A stretch of 64,000 nt of DNA from Nocardioides sp. L-11A (GTDB taxonomy: Bacteria > Actinomycetota > Actinomycetes > Propionibacteriales > Nocardioidaceae), in contig CP124680.1 in assembly GCA_029961745.1 (NCBI GenBank), forward strand, positions 806,001 to 870,000, in the 5' to 3' direction. Under the pieces are notes generated by a model. The model had not been told where the DNA came from. It saw nothing but the letters and a program-made list of their open reading frames with translations, and did no database searches. Below are positions 46,488 to 55,517 of this stretch, one piece after another (positions within the stretch are counted from its first letter, which is position 1; every line of letters starts with the position of its first letter). Position numbers and translations under genes: made by a program.

Positions 46488-46583
46488 CCCGCCCGTGGAT
46501 GACGTCGCCGCCGAGTTCCCCGCCTCCGTACCCTGTCCGTGCGCGTCGCCCGCGGGTGGCGACGGCGGCAGAGGAGCGAGCCG

Positions 46584-47345
46584 ATGGGGATCTTCGACAG
46601 GTTCCGCAAGCGCAGGCCGGGCGACGACACGACCGAGACGGCCGGAGACGCGGGGCCGGCGCGGCTGCCGGAGCCCGACCCGCCGGCCCACCCCCTCAAC
46701 CAGCAGCCCGAGGGGTTCCGCCTCCCCGGCGACCTCGGTCTCCCCGCGGACACCGAGACGCGACTGCGCGCCTTCCTCTGGGACGGGGTGCTCACCAGCG
46801 CCGAGCCTGATCTTCTCGACGTCTGGGGCGAGGAGATCGCGGCCGAGGGGATCGGTGACGAGCAGGCCGACCGCGCGTTCGAGGCGGTGCTGGCGGCGCG
46901 CCGCGCCCAGCAGGCGTCCTGGGGTCCGGACGACGTCCTCCCCTTGACGTCGGCGTTCGCCGCCCTCGCCGACGCCGGCATCGTGGCCCGGGAGAACTTC
47001 TCGTGCTGCGGTACCTGCGCCTCGGCGGAGATCGCCGACGAGCGGGACGACTCCCGCACCTGGCGCGGCTACGTCTACTACCACCAACAGGACACCGAGA
47101 GTCTGCTCAGCTCGCGGTCGACGTACGTCGGCTACGGCGCGTTCCTGGACGCGTTCATGACCGAGGAGGAGTGGCTCGCGCTGTCGGACGCCGACAAGGA
47201 GGCGACCTACGAGCGCCTCACCGTCGACCTGATGGTCGGCGATGTCCTCCCGGTCCTGGAGCGGCACGGCGTCCGGGTCGAGTGGAACCGCGAGCTCGGC
47301 ACCCGGATCCTGCTCGACGACGTCGACACGGTGGTCCTCGTCTGA
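46584..47345 (+). CDS. Conserved protein (DUF6891-like), unknown
   Basis: 253 residues, soluble. Charged N-terminal 40 residues (MGIFDRFRKRRPGDD) precede a domain with a conserved ENFSCCGTCASAEI cysteine cluster, GYVYYHQQDTESL and VEWNRELGTRILL. The pattern is that of an actinobacterial family I recall as DUF6891; its function is unknown. ATG 46584 follows GAGGAG. Confidence 0.78.
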   Translation: MGIFDRFRKRRPGDDTTETAGDAGPARLPEPDPPAHPLNQQPEGFRLPGDLGLPADTETRLRAFLWDGVLTSAEPDLLDVWGEEIAAEGIGDEQADRAFEAVLAARRAQQASWGPDDVLPLTSAFAALADAGIVARENFSCCGTCASAEIADERDDSRTWRGYVYYHQQDTESLLSSRSTYVGYGAFLDAFMTEEEWLALSDADKEATYERLTVDLMVGDVLPVLERHGVRVEWNRELGTRILLDDVDTVVLV

Positions 47346-47450
47346 GCCGGTGCGCGCCTCCTTGCGGTGATGTCTGTGGAGGGCGGCAGCAGGCTCCGCT
47401 CATCCGTGCTGGTCTTTCCCCGGGCCCGACGACGGGCCAGAATGGCGGGG

Positions 47451-48017
47451 ATGGATGTGTCAGTGGCAGCCGCGGAGGAGACCGACGGGCTCCGGCGCGT
47501 CCCCATGTCCTACGAGGAGTGGCTCGCGCTCCCGGACAACGTCAAGGTCGAGTGGGTCGACGGCGAGGCCGTGTTCCACATGAGCGGGTCGCCCGACCAC
47601 CAGGACGCCGCGGCCAACCTGCTGATCCTGCTGCGGCACTCCTTGACCGGCGTCAAGGTCTATGCCGAGGTGGCGGTGCGGCTGCCCCGCAACCGTGTCC
47701 GGATCCCGGACCTGCTCGTCACCGAGCGACGGCCCGAGGGCCACCACGTCACCGAGCCGCCGATCCTGGTGGTGGAGGTGCTCTCGCCGAGCACCCGCAA
47801 CGAGGACCTGTTCCGCAAGTCGCTGGAGTACGTCGCCGGCGGTGTCGGGCAGTACTGGATCGTCGACCGCAGGCTGCACAGCATCGACGTGCTGGCCAGC
47901 ACCGATGGCGAGTGGAGCGTCCTGCTGCACCTCGACGAGGAGACAACGACCGGTGAGGTGACCGTCGGCGAGTTCGGCGTCGTCCCGCTCGACCTGGCCG
48001 CGATCCTCGGCGGCTGA
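47451..48017 (+). CDS. Uma2-family (DUF820) putative nuclease
   Basis: 188 residues with the restriction-endonuclease fold: MSYEEWLALPDNVKVEWVDG, then the active-site strands RIPDLLVTERR and ILVVEVLSPSTRNEDL (PD...ExK-like, Asp and Glu retained) and GVGQYWIVDRRLHSIDVL. The family is abundant in cyanobacteria and actinobacteria with unclear function. ATG 47451 or 47442 may start it. No transposase nearby. Confidence 0.88.
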   Translation: MDVSVAAAEETDGLRRVPMSYEEWLALPDNVKVEWVDGEAVFHMSGSPDHQDAAANLLILLRHSLTGVKVYAEVAVRLPRNRVRIPDLLVTERRPEGHHVTEPPILVVEVLSPSTRNEDLFRKSLEYVAGGVGQYWIVDRRLHSIDVLASTDGEWSVLLHLDEETTTGEVTVGEFGVVPLDLAAILGG

Positions 48018-48082
48018 GCCCGCGGCTCCGCCGGATGCATGCGATTCGGACCTGGTCTCCGGGGATGGGAGAATCAACGTCC

Positions 48083-49522
48083 GTGACCGCGTCGAACGTC
48101 GTACCCAATGTCTTGGCCACCCGCTACGCCGCCGCCGACCTGACCGCGATCTGGTCGCCCGAGCACAAGATCGTCCTCGAGCGGCAGCTGTGGATCGCCG
48201 TCCTCAAGGCGCAGAAGGACCTCGGGATCGACGTCCCCGACGGCGTGGTCGAGGCCTACGAGAAGGTCGTCGAGGACGTCGACCTAGCGAGCATCGCCGA
48301 CCGGGAGCGGGTCACCCGCCACGACGTCAAGGCGCGGATCGAGGAGTTCGCGGCGCTCGCGGGCCACGAGCACATCCACAAGGGCATGACCAGCCGCGAC
48401 CTCACCGAGAACGTCGAGCAGATGCAGGTCAAGCAGTCCCTCGCGCTGCTGCGTGACCGCGCGGTCGCCACCCTCGCCCGGCTCGGCCGCCTGGCCGCCG
48501 AGCACGAGGCCACCGTGATGGCCGGTCGCAGCCACAACGTCGCCGCGCAGGCGACCACCCTCGGCAAGCGGTTCGCGACCGTCGCCGACGAGCTGATGAT
48601 CGCCGTGGAGCGGATCGAGGACCTCCTCGGCCGCTACCCGCTGCGCGGGATCAAGGGCCCGATGGGCACCGCGCAGGACATGCTCGACCTGCTCGGCGGC
48701 GACGCGGATGGAATGGTCAAGCTCGCCGAGCTCGAGCGTCGAGTAGGGCAGCACCTCGGCTTCGACCGGGTGCTGACCAGCGTCGGGCAGGTCTACCCGC
48801 GCTCCCTCGACTTCGACGTGCTCTCGGCGCTGGTCCAGCTGACCGCGGCGCCGTCCAACCTCGCCACCACCATCCGGCTGATGGCCGGCAACGAGATCGT
48901 CACGGAGGGGTTCAAGGAGGGCCAGGTCGGCTCGTCGGCGATGCCGCACAAGATGAACACCCGCTCCTGCGAGCGGGTCAACGGCCTCGCCGTCGTCACC
49001 CGCGGCTACCTCTCCATGGTCGGCGAGCTCGCCGGCGACCAGTGGAACGAGGGCGACGTCTCCTGCTCCGTCGTACGACGGGTCGCGCTGCCCGACGCCT
49101 TCTTCGCCGTCGACGGGCTCTTCCAGACGTTCCTGACCGTCCTCGACGAGTTCGGCGCCTTCCCCGCCGTGATCCAGCGCGAGCTCGACCGCTACCTGCC
49201 CTATCTCGCCACCACGAAGGTGCTGATGGCGGCGGTGCGCAACGGTGTCGGCCGCGAGAGCGCGCACGAGGCGATCAAGGAGGCGGCGGTCGGCACCGCG
49301 CTCGCGATGCGCCAGGGCCAGGCCGAGAACGACGTCTTCGCCAAGCTCGCCGCCGACGAGCGCCTCGGCCTCACCGAGGAGCAGCTGCAGTCGCTGGTGG
49401 CGGACCCGATCACCTTCACCGGTGCGGCGGTCGCCCAGACCCAGGCGGTGTGCCGTCAGGTCGAGGCGGTCGTGGCCGCGCACCCCGGTGCCGCCGACTA
49501 CCACCCGGGCGCGATCCTCTGA
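48083..49522 (+). CDS. purB: Adenylosuccinate lyase
   Basis: 479 residues. Acts twice in purine synthesis, on SAICAR and adenylosuccinate. GMTSRDLTENVEQMQ, GRSHNVAAQATTLGKR and the fumarase/lyase signature VGSSAMPHKMNTRSCE are clear. GTG 48083 (VTASNVVPNVLATRY) is preferred over an upstream ATG. Third purine gene within 10 kb together with purA and purD. Confidence 0.98.
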   Translation: MTASNVVPNVLATRYAAADLTAIWSPEHKIVLERQLWIAVLKAQKDLGIDVPDGVVEAYEKVVEDVDLASIADRERVTRHDVKARIEEFAALAGHEHIHKGMTSRDLTENVEQMQVKQSLALLRDRAVATLARLGRLAAEHEATVMAGRSHNVAAQATTLGKRFATVADELMIAVERIEDLLGRYPLRGIKGPMGTAQDMLDLLGGDADGMVKLAELERRVGQHLGFDRVLTSVGQVYPRSLDFDVLSALVQLTAAPSNLATTIRLMAGNEIVTEGFKEGQVGSSAMPHKMNTRSCERVNGLAVVTRGYLSMVGELAGDQWNEGDVSCSVVRRVALPDAFFAVDGLFQTFLTVLDEFGAFPAVIQRELDRYLPYLATTKVLMAAVRNGVGRESAHEAIKEAAVGTALAMRQGQAENDVFAKLAADERLGLTEEQLQSLVADPITFTGAAVAQTQAVCRQVEAVVAAHPGAADYHPGAIL

Positions 49523-49944
49523 CCTTCGATCCTCCGTCGGCGCGGATCGTCGTCCCCTTCCCGGTCCCCGCGGACCGGGCGTTCGACTATCTCGCCGACC
49601 CGCGGCACCGGCCCGCCTGGCAGTCCTCGCTGCGCGCGGTCGCCGACGTCCGGCCGGACGACACCGCCTGGACCGACGTCACCGTGGTGCCCGGCATCCG
49701 GCCGCGGATGCGCACCACCGTGTCCGAGCGCCCGCACCGCTGGGGCGAGGAGGGCCGGTGCGGCCCGTTCCGGGCCCGGCTGGACCTGGTCTTCGCCGCG
49801 GACCCCGCGGCTGCGGGGCGGAGCGTGGTCACCGCCGCGTTCGCCGTACGCGGGCTGGGTCTCGGCCCGGTGCTGACCCGCGCCGCTCGCCGGGCCGTGG
49901 CGGCCGACCTGCGCCGCGCGGCGCGGGCCCTCGGGGGCGACTGA
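49519..49944 (+). CDS. SRPBCC/polyketide cyclase-like protein (probable CTG start)
   Basis: About 141 residues. IVVPFPVPADRAFDYLADPR HRPAWQSSLRAV-type start and the helical C-terminus (LTRAARRAVAADLRRAARAL) match the START/SRPBCC fold that binds hydrophobic ligands. No ATG or GTG precedes the domain in frame; CTG at 49519 forms a CTGA overlap with the purB stop, mirroring the GTGA/ATGA overlaps used throughout this window. Confidence 0.75.
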   Translation: MTFDPPSARIVVPFPVPADRAFDYLADPRHRPAWQSSLRAVADVRPDDTAWTDVTVVPGIRPRMRTTVSERPHRWGEEGRCGPFRARLDLVFAADPAAAGRSVVTAAFAVRGLGLGPVLTRAARRAVAADLRRAARALGGD

Positions 49945-49984
49945 TCCGACCCGCTGCCTGCGACCGTCGGTAACATTCCGGACC

Positions 49985-49996
49985 TACTGGCCGGTA
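49985..49996. promoter_or_regulatory. Candidate TetR-type operator
   Basis: TACTGGCCGGTA is a 12-base near-palindrome (one mismatched pair), in a gap that also carries GTAACATTCC and GTTACATTCC. It could be the operator of a fatty-acid-type TetR regulator for the downstream operon. Weak evidence. Confidence 0.35.
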
Positions 49997-50040
49997 ACCA
50001 CTGTCCAAGCGGCGGCGCTGCCGTTACATTCCTCCGAACT

Positions 50041-50056
50041 TGTGATGTCGGTCACA
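50041..50056. promoter_or_regulatory. CRP/GlxR-type binding site
   Basis: TGTGA-TGTCGG-TCACA matches the TGTGA-N6-TCACA consensus of cAMP-dependent CRP/GlxR regulators perfectly in both half-sites. It ends 16 bases before the first gene of the Liv/acyl-CoA synthetase operon, a position more consistent with repression than activation. Confidence 0.7.
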
Positions 50057-50072
50057 GTCGGAGGGAGCGCGG

Positions 50073-50861
50073 GTGCTCGCTGTCCAGAACCTCGAGGTGG
50101 TGTATGACGACGTCGTGCTCGCCCTGCGTGGGGTGAGCCTCGGGGTCCCGGACGGCCGGATCGTCGCGCTCCTGGGTGCCAACGGCGGCGGCAAGTCCAC
50201 GCTGCTGCGCTCGCTGTCCGGGCTGCTCGACGTCCACGACGGCGAGATCCGCAAGGGCACGGTGACGCTCGACGGCGACCCGGTCGGCCAGCTCGGCCCG
50301 TCGGCGCTCGCCCGGCGGGGGATCAAGCACGTCCTGGAGGGCCGCCGGGTCTTCAAGGAGCTCACCGCCGAGGAGAACCTCCGCGTCGGGGCGTACGCCG
50401 ACCGGCGCAACCTGAAGGCCAACCTGGAGCGGGTCTACGGGCTGTTCCCGGTGCTGCGCGAGCGCCGCGACGGCCAGGCGGGCCTGCTGTCGGGCGGCGA
50501 GCAGCAGATGCTCGCCATCGGACGGGCGCTGATGTCGGACCCCCGCTACCTGCTGCTGGACGAGCCGTCGCTCGGCCTGGCGCCCAAGGTCGTCGAGCAG
50601 ATCCGCGACATCGTCGTCGAGATCAACGGCCAGGGCACCGGGATCCTGCTCGTGGAGCAGAACGCCACGATGGCCCTGGAGATCGCGCACCACGGCTACG
50701 TCCTGGAGAACGGCCGGGTCGTGATGGACCGGCCCGCCGCCGAGCTGCGCGAGGACGCCGACGTCAGGGAGTTCTACCTCGGGCTCGGTGCCGAGGGCGA
50801 GGTGGCGTCGTCGTTCCGCAATGTCAAGCACTACCGACGGCGCAAGCGGTGGGCCTCGTGA
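50073..50861 (+). CDS. Liv-type ABC transporter ATPase (LivF-like)
   Basis: 262 residues. LivF-type ATPase of branched-chain amino acid/carboxylate importers: Walker A GANGGGKST, Q-loop HVLEGRRVFKELTAEENLRV, signature LSGGEQQMLAIGRAL, Walker B LLLDEPSLGLAP, and LLVEQNATMALEIAHHGYVL. A basic C-terminal tail (VKHYRRRKRWAS) extends beyond usual LivF length. GTG start behind GGAGGGAG. First gene of a six-gene operon. Confidence 0.95.
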   Translation: MLAVQNLEVVYDDVVLALRGVSLGVPDGRIVALLGANGGGKSTLLRSLSGLLDVHDGEIRKGTVTLDGDPVGQLGPSALARRGIKHVLEGRRVFKELTAEENLRVGAYADRRNLKANLERVYGLFPVLRERRDGQAGLLSGGEQQMLAIGRALMSDPRYLLLDEPSLGLAPKVVEQIRDIVVEINGQGTGILLVEQNATMALEIAHHGYVLENGRVVMDRPAAELREDADVREFYLGLGAEGEVASSFRNVKHYRRRKRWAS

Positions 50862-51640
50862 GCGGCCCGGGCAGCGCCGTCCTGGAGTTCGAGGACGTCC
50901 ACCTGTCCTTCGGCGCGGTCAAGGCGGTCAACGGCGTCGGCTTCACGGTCGGCGAGGACGAGCTGTTCGCGGTGATCGGTCCCAACGGCGCGGGGAAGAC
51001 GAGCATCTTCAACGTGCTCTCCGGGGTCTACCGGCCGCAGCAGGGCCGGGTCCGGCTGCACGGCACCTCGCTGCTGGGCAAGCGACCGCCGGCCATCGCC
51101 CGGCTCGGCATGGCCCGCACCTTCCAGAACATCGAGCTGTTCGCGAACCTCACCGTCCTCGACAACCTGATGCTCGGGCGCCACCAGCACATCGGCTACG
51201 GCACCTTCGCCGCCCTGGCCTGGATCGGGCGGGCCCGCAACGAGGAGCTGCGGCACCGCCGCCGGGTCGAGGAGATCGTCGACTTCCTCGACCTCGAGCA
51301 GTGGCGCAAGCTCCCGGTCGGGCTGCTGCCGTACGGCGTGCAGAAGCGGGTCGAGCTCGGCCGGGCGCTGGCGATGGAGCCGCGACTGCTGCTGCTCGAC
51401 GAGCCCGTGGCGGGCATGAACCTGGAGGAGACCGAGGACATGGCGCGCTACATCCTCGACATCCGCGACGAGCTGCGGATCCCGATGATCATGGTCGAGC
51501 ACGACATGGGCCTGGTCATGGACATCGCCGACCGGGTCCTGGTCGTCGACTTCGGGACCCCGGTCGCGACGGGCACGCCGGCCGAGGTGCAGCGCGACCC
51601 CGACGTGATCCGGGCCTACCTCGGGGGTGCGTCGGTATGA
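50858..51640 (+). CDS. Liv-type ABC transporter ATPase (LivG-like)
   Basis: 260 residues. Second ATPase of the importer, LivG type: Walker A GPNGAGKTS, ARTFQNIELFANLTVLDN, a degenerate signature LLPYGVQKRVELGRAL (in place of LSGGQ), Walker B LLLLDEPVAGMN and VEHDMGLVMDIADRVLVVDF. The GTG at 50858 overlaps the upstream stop by four bases; GTG 50849 is an alternative. Confidence 0.95.
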   Translation: MSGPGSAVLEFEDVHLSFGAVKAVNGVGFTVGEDELFAVIGPNGAGKTSIFNVLSGVYRPQQGRVRLHGTSLLGKRPPAIARLGMARTFQNIELFANLTVLDNLMLGRHQHIGYGTFAALAWIGRARNEELRHRRRVEEIVDFLDLEQWRKLPVGLLPYGVQKRVELGRALAMEPRLLLLDEPVAGMNLEETEDMARYILDIRDELRIPMIMVEHDMGLVMDIADRVLVVDFGTPVATGTPAEVQRDPDVIRAYLGGASV

Positions 51641-53478
51641 GCACCCGCACCGTCGTGACCCGGATCCGCGACCGCGCGCGGGCGACGCCGAAGGGCGTGG
51701 CGATGCGCGAGAAGCGTCTCGGCATCTGGCACGAGATCACCTGGGCCGACTACTGGGACACCGTCCTCGACGTCGGCCACGCCCTGCTCGCACTCGACGT
51801 GCGTCCGGGCGACCGGGTGTCGGTGCAGAGCGAGAACCGCCCGGAGTGGCTCTTCCTCGACATCGCGACCGTCGCCGTCCGCGCGATCACGGTGGGCCTC
51901 TACCCGACCAACCCGACCGCGGAGACGGCGTACCTGCTCTCCCACAGCGGCGCCTGCCTCCACCTCGCCGAGGACCAGGAGCAGGTCGACAAGGCGCTCG
52001 GGGTCGAGGACGTGCCGCGACTGCGCCGGATCGTGTACGTCGAGCCGCGCGGCCTCTCGCCGTACGACGACCCGCGGCTGATGACCTGGGCCCGGCTGCT
52101 CGAGCTCGGCCGGGAGCACCGGGCCGCCCACCCCGGCGCGGTCGAGGCGCTCGTCGACGCGGCCGAGGCGGACGACGTGATGACCCTCGTCTACACGTCG
52201 GGCACGACCGGGCCGCCGAAGGGCGCGATGCTCACCGTCGGCAATGCGGAGTTCGCCCTCGAGACGGTGCTCGAGCGCAGCCCGTTCGCCGACCCGCCGC
52301 CGGGCCCGCGTGACCTGACCCTGTCGTACCTCCCGCTGTGCCACGTCGCGGAGCGGGTGCTGACGACCTGGTACAACGCCGGGGCGGGCACCCAGGTCAA
52401 CTTCGCCGAGTCGATCGAGACCGTGCCCCAGAACCTGCGCGAGGTGCAGCCCTCGCTGTTCTTCGCGGTGCCGCGGATCTGGGAGAAGCTGCTCGCGACC
52501 ACCCGGATCAAGCTCGACTCCGCGACCTGGGCCAAGCGCCGGTACGCCGCCTTCTGGCTGCGCCGCGCCGACCGGCTCGGCGCGCGGCTGGCCGCCACCG
52601 GCGGGCGGCACACGGTCGGCACCCGGCTGGTGTACGCCGTCGGCTGGGTGCTGTTCTACCGCGCACTGCGCGACCGGCTCGGCCTGCGGCGCGTGCGGCA
52701 CGCGAGCAGCGGCGCGGCCCCGATCGCCCCGGAGGTGCTGCAGTTCTTCATGGGGATCGGGGTGCCGATGCACGAGCTCTACGGCATGACCGAGAACACC
52801 GCGATAGCGACGGCGAACCGGCCGGGACGGGTGCGGCTCGGGACGGTCGGCGAGATCCACGGCGGCACCGAGGTGCGCCTCGACGAAGCCACCGGCGAGA
52901 TCCTCACCCGGCACGCCGCGGTGTTCGCCGGCTACTGGCAGGACCCCGAGGCCACCGAGCGCACCATCAGCGCCGACGGCTGGCTGCACACCGGCGACGT
53001 GGGGGAGTGGGTCGACGGCACCCACCTGCGGATCACCGACCGGATGAAGGACATCATCATCACGGCGGGCGGCAAGAACGTCGCGCCGTCCGAGATCGAG
53101 AACGCCCTCAAGGCATCGCCCTTCGTCAAGGAGGCGGTCGTCGTCGGCGACGGCCGCAAGTACCTCACCGCGCTGATCGGCATCGAGCTCGACACCGTCG
53201 GCGCCTGGGCCCAGCAGCAGCGACTGGCGTTCACGACCTACCGCGACCTCTCGGGGAAGGCGGAGGTCCGGGCCCTGGTGCAGGGCATCGTCGACGACGT
53301 CAACAGCCGCCACAACCCGGTCGAGCAGATCAAGCACTTCCGGATGCTGCCCAAGGAGCTGGACCACGAGGACGGCGAGCTCACCGCGACGCAGAAGGTC
53401 AAGCGCTCGGCGATCGACGCGATGTTCCACGACCTCGTCGAGGAGATGTACGGCGCGGGGCGGGAGGGGGCGGCATGA
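51637..53478 (+). CDS. Long-chain-type acyl-CoA synthetase (AMP-forming)
   Basis: 613 residues. Adenylate-forming ligase: P-loop-like YTSGTTGPPKGAM, LPLCHVAER, HELYGMTENTAIAT, GWLHTGDVGEWVDG and ITAGGKNVAPSEIENALK (hinge and catalytic Lys region). It converts a carboxylic acid, ATP and CoA to acyl-CoA. Lying between the ATPase and permease genes with four-base overlaps on both sides, it is likely coupled to the transporter: substrate is activated on entry. Confidence 0.95.
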   Translation: MSTRTVVTRIRDRARATPKGVAMREKRLGIWHEITWADYWDTVLDVGHALLALDVRPGDRVSVQSENRPEWLFLDIATVAVRAITVGLYPTNPTAETAYLLSHSGACLHLAEDQEQVDKALGVEDVPRLRRIVYVEPRGLSPYDDPRLMTWARLLELGREHRAAHPGAVEALVDAAEADDVMTLVYTSGTTGPPKGAMLTVGNAEFALETVLERSPFADPPPGPRDLTLSYLPLCHVAERVLTTWYNAGAGTQVNFAESIETVPQNLREVQPSLFFAVPRIWEKLLATTRIKLDSATWAKRRYAAFWLRRADRLGARLAATGGRHTVGTRLVYAVGWVLFYRALRDRLGLRRVRHASSGAAPIAPEVLQFFMGIGVPMHELYGMTENTAIATANRPGRVRLGTVGEIHGGTEVRLDEATGEILTRHAAVFAGYWQDPEATERTISADGWLHTGDVGEWVDGTHLRITDRMKDIIITAGGKNVAPSEIENALKASPFVKEAVVVGDGRKYLTALIGIELDTVGAWAQQQRLAFTTYRDLSGKAEVRALVQGIVDDVNSRHNPVEQIKHFRMLPKELDHEDGELTATQKVKRSAIDAMFHDLVEEMYGAGREGAA

Positions 53479-54362
53479 CCCAGTTCCTCGGCGCGGTCGC
53501 GGGCGGCGTCGGCCTCGGCTCCATCTACGCCCTGCTGGCGCTGGGCTTCGTGATCATCTACAAGTCGATGCGGGTGATCAGCTTCGCCCAGCCCGCCTTC
53601 ATGCTGGCCGGAGCGGTCCTGGTGTCCTATCTCTCGCCGTCGATCGGCTTCGTGCCCGCCGTCGTCGTCGGCGCGATCGCGATCGCCGGGGTCGCGCTCG
53701 TGGTGGAGCGGGTAGCGATCCGGCCGATGGTCGGCAAGGCCGTCTTCGTGATCGCCATCATCACCATCGGGATCGACATCGTCGTGCGGGTCGTGGCGGG
53801 CGCCTTCATCGGCCGCGACCCCCGCCAGGTCGGCGATCCGTGGGGCATCGATGCCTGGGAGGTCGGCGGCGTCTACATCGCTCACCGCCACATCGCGGCC
53901 TTCCTCGTCACGACCGTGCTGGTGCTCGCACTGTTCGCCTTCTTCCGCTGGACGCCGATCGGCCTGGCGATGCGCGCCTCGGCGCTGGACCAGGAGGCGG
54001 CGATGGCCCAGGGCGTCAGCGTGGGCGCGGTGTTCGCCGTCTCCTGGGCGCTCGCGGGCGGGCTGGCGGCGGTGGCGGGCGTGTTCGCCGCGAGCGGGCG
54101 GACGATGGACCAGAACCTGTGGCACATCGCCCTCGCCGCGCTCCCGGTGATCATCCTCGGCGGGCTCGACTCGCTCGGCGGTGCGGTGCTCGGCGGGCTG
54201 TTGATCGGCGTGGCGCAACAGGTCGTGGCGTCGTACCACCGCCAGTGGTTCCCCGGTCTCGACACCAACATCGGCTCGATCACGCCCTATCTGGTGATGC
54301 TGGTGGTGCTGCTCGTCCGGCCCTACGGCCTGTTCGGCACCAAGGAGGTCGAACGGGTATGA
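53475..54362 (+). CDS. Liv-type ABC permease (LivH-like)
   Basis: 295 residues, about eight helices. GVGLGSIYALLALGFVIIYKS, GQP-like ISFAQPAFMLAGA and GLAMRASALDQEAAMAQGVS are family hallmarks, with ALPVIILGGLDSLGGAVLGGLL near the end. Forms the channel with the LivM-like protein. Start overlaps the acyl-CoA synthetase stop (ATGA). Confidence 0.96.
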   Translation: MTQFLGAVAGGVGLGSIYALLALGFVIIYKSMRVISFAQPAFMLAGAVLVSYLSPSIGFVPAVVVGAIAIAGVALVVERVAIRPMVGKAVFVIAIITIGIDIVVRVVAGAFIGRDPRQVGDPWGIDAWEVGGVYIAHRHIAAFLVTTVLVLALFAFFRWTPIGLAMRASALDQEAAMAQGVSVGAVFAVSWALAGGLAAVAGVFAASGRTMDQNLWHIALAALPVIILGGLDSLGGAVLGGLLIGVAQQVVASYHRQWFPGLDTNIGSITPYLVMLVVLLVRPYGLFGTKEVERV

Positions 54363-55483
54363 GCATCGGGACTCCGTGGGGACGGCCGGAGCTCTACACC
54401 GACTACCAGCAGGACATGGCGCTGCTCAACACCCGTGCCAAGGCGGTCGGGGTCGCTGCGATCCTGGTCGTCGCGGCCCTGCTGCCGCTGATGGTGGCCG
54501 ACGACCTCCTCGTCATCCTCGGGGGCGGACTGGTCCTCGCGATCGGCGCGCTCGGGTTGAACCTCGTCACCGGGTACGCCGGACAGGTCTCGCTCGGCCA
54601 CGCCTTCTTCGTCGGGGTCGGTGCCTACACCGCCGCGGTGATGGCCGGGGACCCGGACGGGCGCTATCTCGGCCTCGGCATCGACTTCATGCCCCTGTGG
54701 CTGCTCGGCGCCGGTCTGGTCGCCGCGCTCTGCGGCGCCCTCGTCGCTCCGCTGGCGACCCGGCTGCGGGGGCTCTATCTGGCGATCGTCACGCTCGGGC
54801 TGGTCTTCATCGGCCAGTACCTCTTCTTCGAGTGGAACGATCTGAGCGGTGGTCCCCAGGTCGGCCGCGAGGCCGCGAAGCCCGAGCTGTTCGGCATCGA
54901 GTTCACCGTCGACAACGGGTTCAAGGGCGGGTGGACCGAGGAGCAGAAGCTGTTCTGGCTGTTCCTGGCGATCCTGGTGATCGCCGCCGTCGCCGCCCGC
55001 AATGTCGCGCGCTCGCGGATCGGCCGGGCCTTCGCGGCGATCCGCGACCGTGACGTGGCCGCGGGCGTGATGGGCGTGAACCTCACCCACTACAAGATCA
55101 TCGCCTTCACCCTGTCGTCGTTCTACGCCGGCATCGCGGGTGCGCTGATGTACTCCGCCAGCGGGCACTTCACCCCGGAGTCCTTCAGCCTGCTGATGTC
55201 GGTCCAGTTCATCGCGATCGTGCTGATCGGCGGCGTCGCGACCGTGTCCGGGACGATCATGGGCGCGCTGCTCATCGCGCTGCTGCCGCGCATCGCGGGC
55301 GAGCTGCCGGCCTTCGTTCCCTTCCTGTCCAGCTCGGCCAGCGAGCACCCGAACGTCTTCGAGTTCGAGCAGGTGATGTACGGCGTGCTGATCGTCGCCT
55401 TCCTGCTGTTCGAGCCGCGGGGACTCTTCGGCATCTGGCATCGGATCCGCACCTATTGGAAGAGCTTCCCCTTCTCGTACTGA
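54359..55483 (+). CDS. Liv-type ABC permease (LivM-like)
   Basis: 374 residues, about ten helices. LGLNLVTGYAGQVSLGHAFF, LYLAIVTLGLVFIGQYLFF, RIGRAFAAIRDRDVAAGVMG and IVLIGGVATVSGTIMGALL are diagnostic. A 30-residue hydrophilic loop (about 160-195) interrupts the middle. Start overlaps livH by four bases; the binding protein follows after 34 bases. Confidence 0.96.
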   Translation: MSIGTPWGRPELYTDYQQDMALLNTRAKAVGVAAILVVAALLPLMVADDLLVILGGGLVLAIGALGLNLVTGYAGQVSLGHAFFVGVGAYTAAVMAGDPDGRYLGLGIDFMPLWLLGAGLVAALCGALVAPLATRLRGLYLAIVTLGLVFIGQYLFFEWNDLSGGPQVGREAAKPELFGIEFTVDNGFKGGWTEEQKLFWLFLAILVIAAVAARNVARSRIGRAFAAIRDRDVAAGVMGVNLTHYKIIAFTLSSFYAGIAGALMYSASGHFTPESFSLLMSVQFIAIVLIGGVATVSGTIMGALLIALLPRIAGELPAFVPFLSSSASEHPNVFEFEQVMYGVLIVAFLLFEPRGLFGIWHRIRTYWKSFPFSY

Positions 55484-55517
55484 GCCGGGGACCCCACCAG
55501 GAAACCCAGGAGGAACC

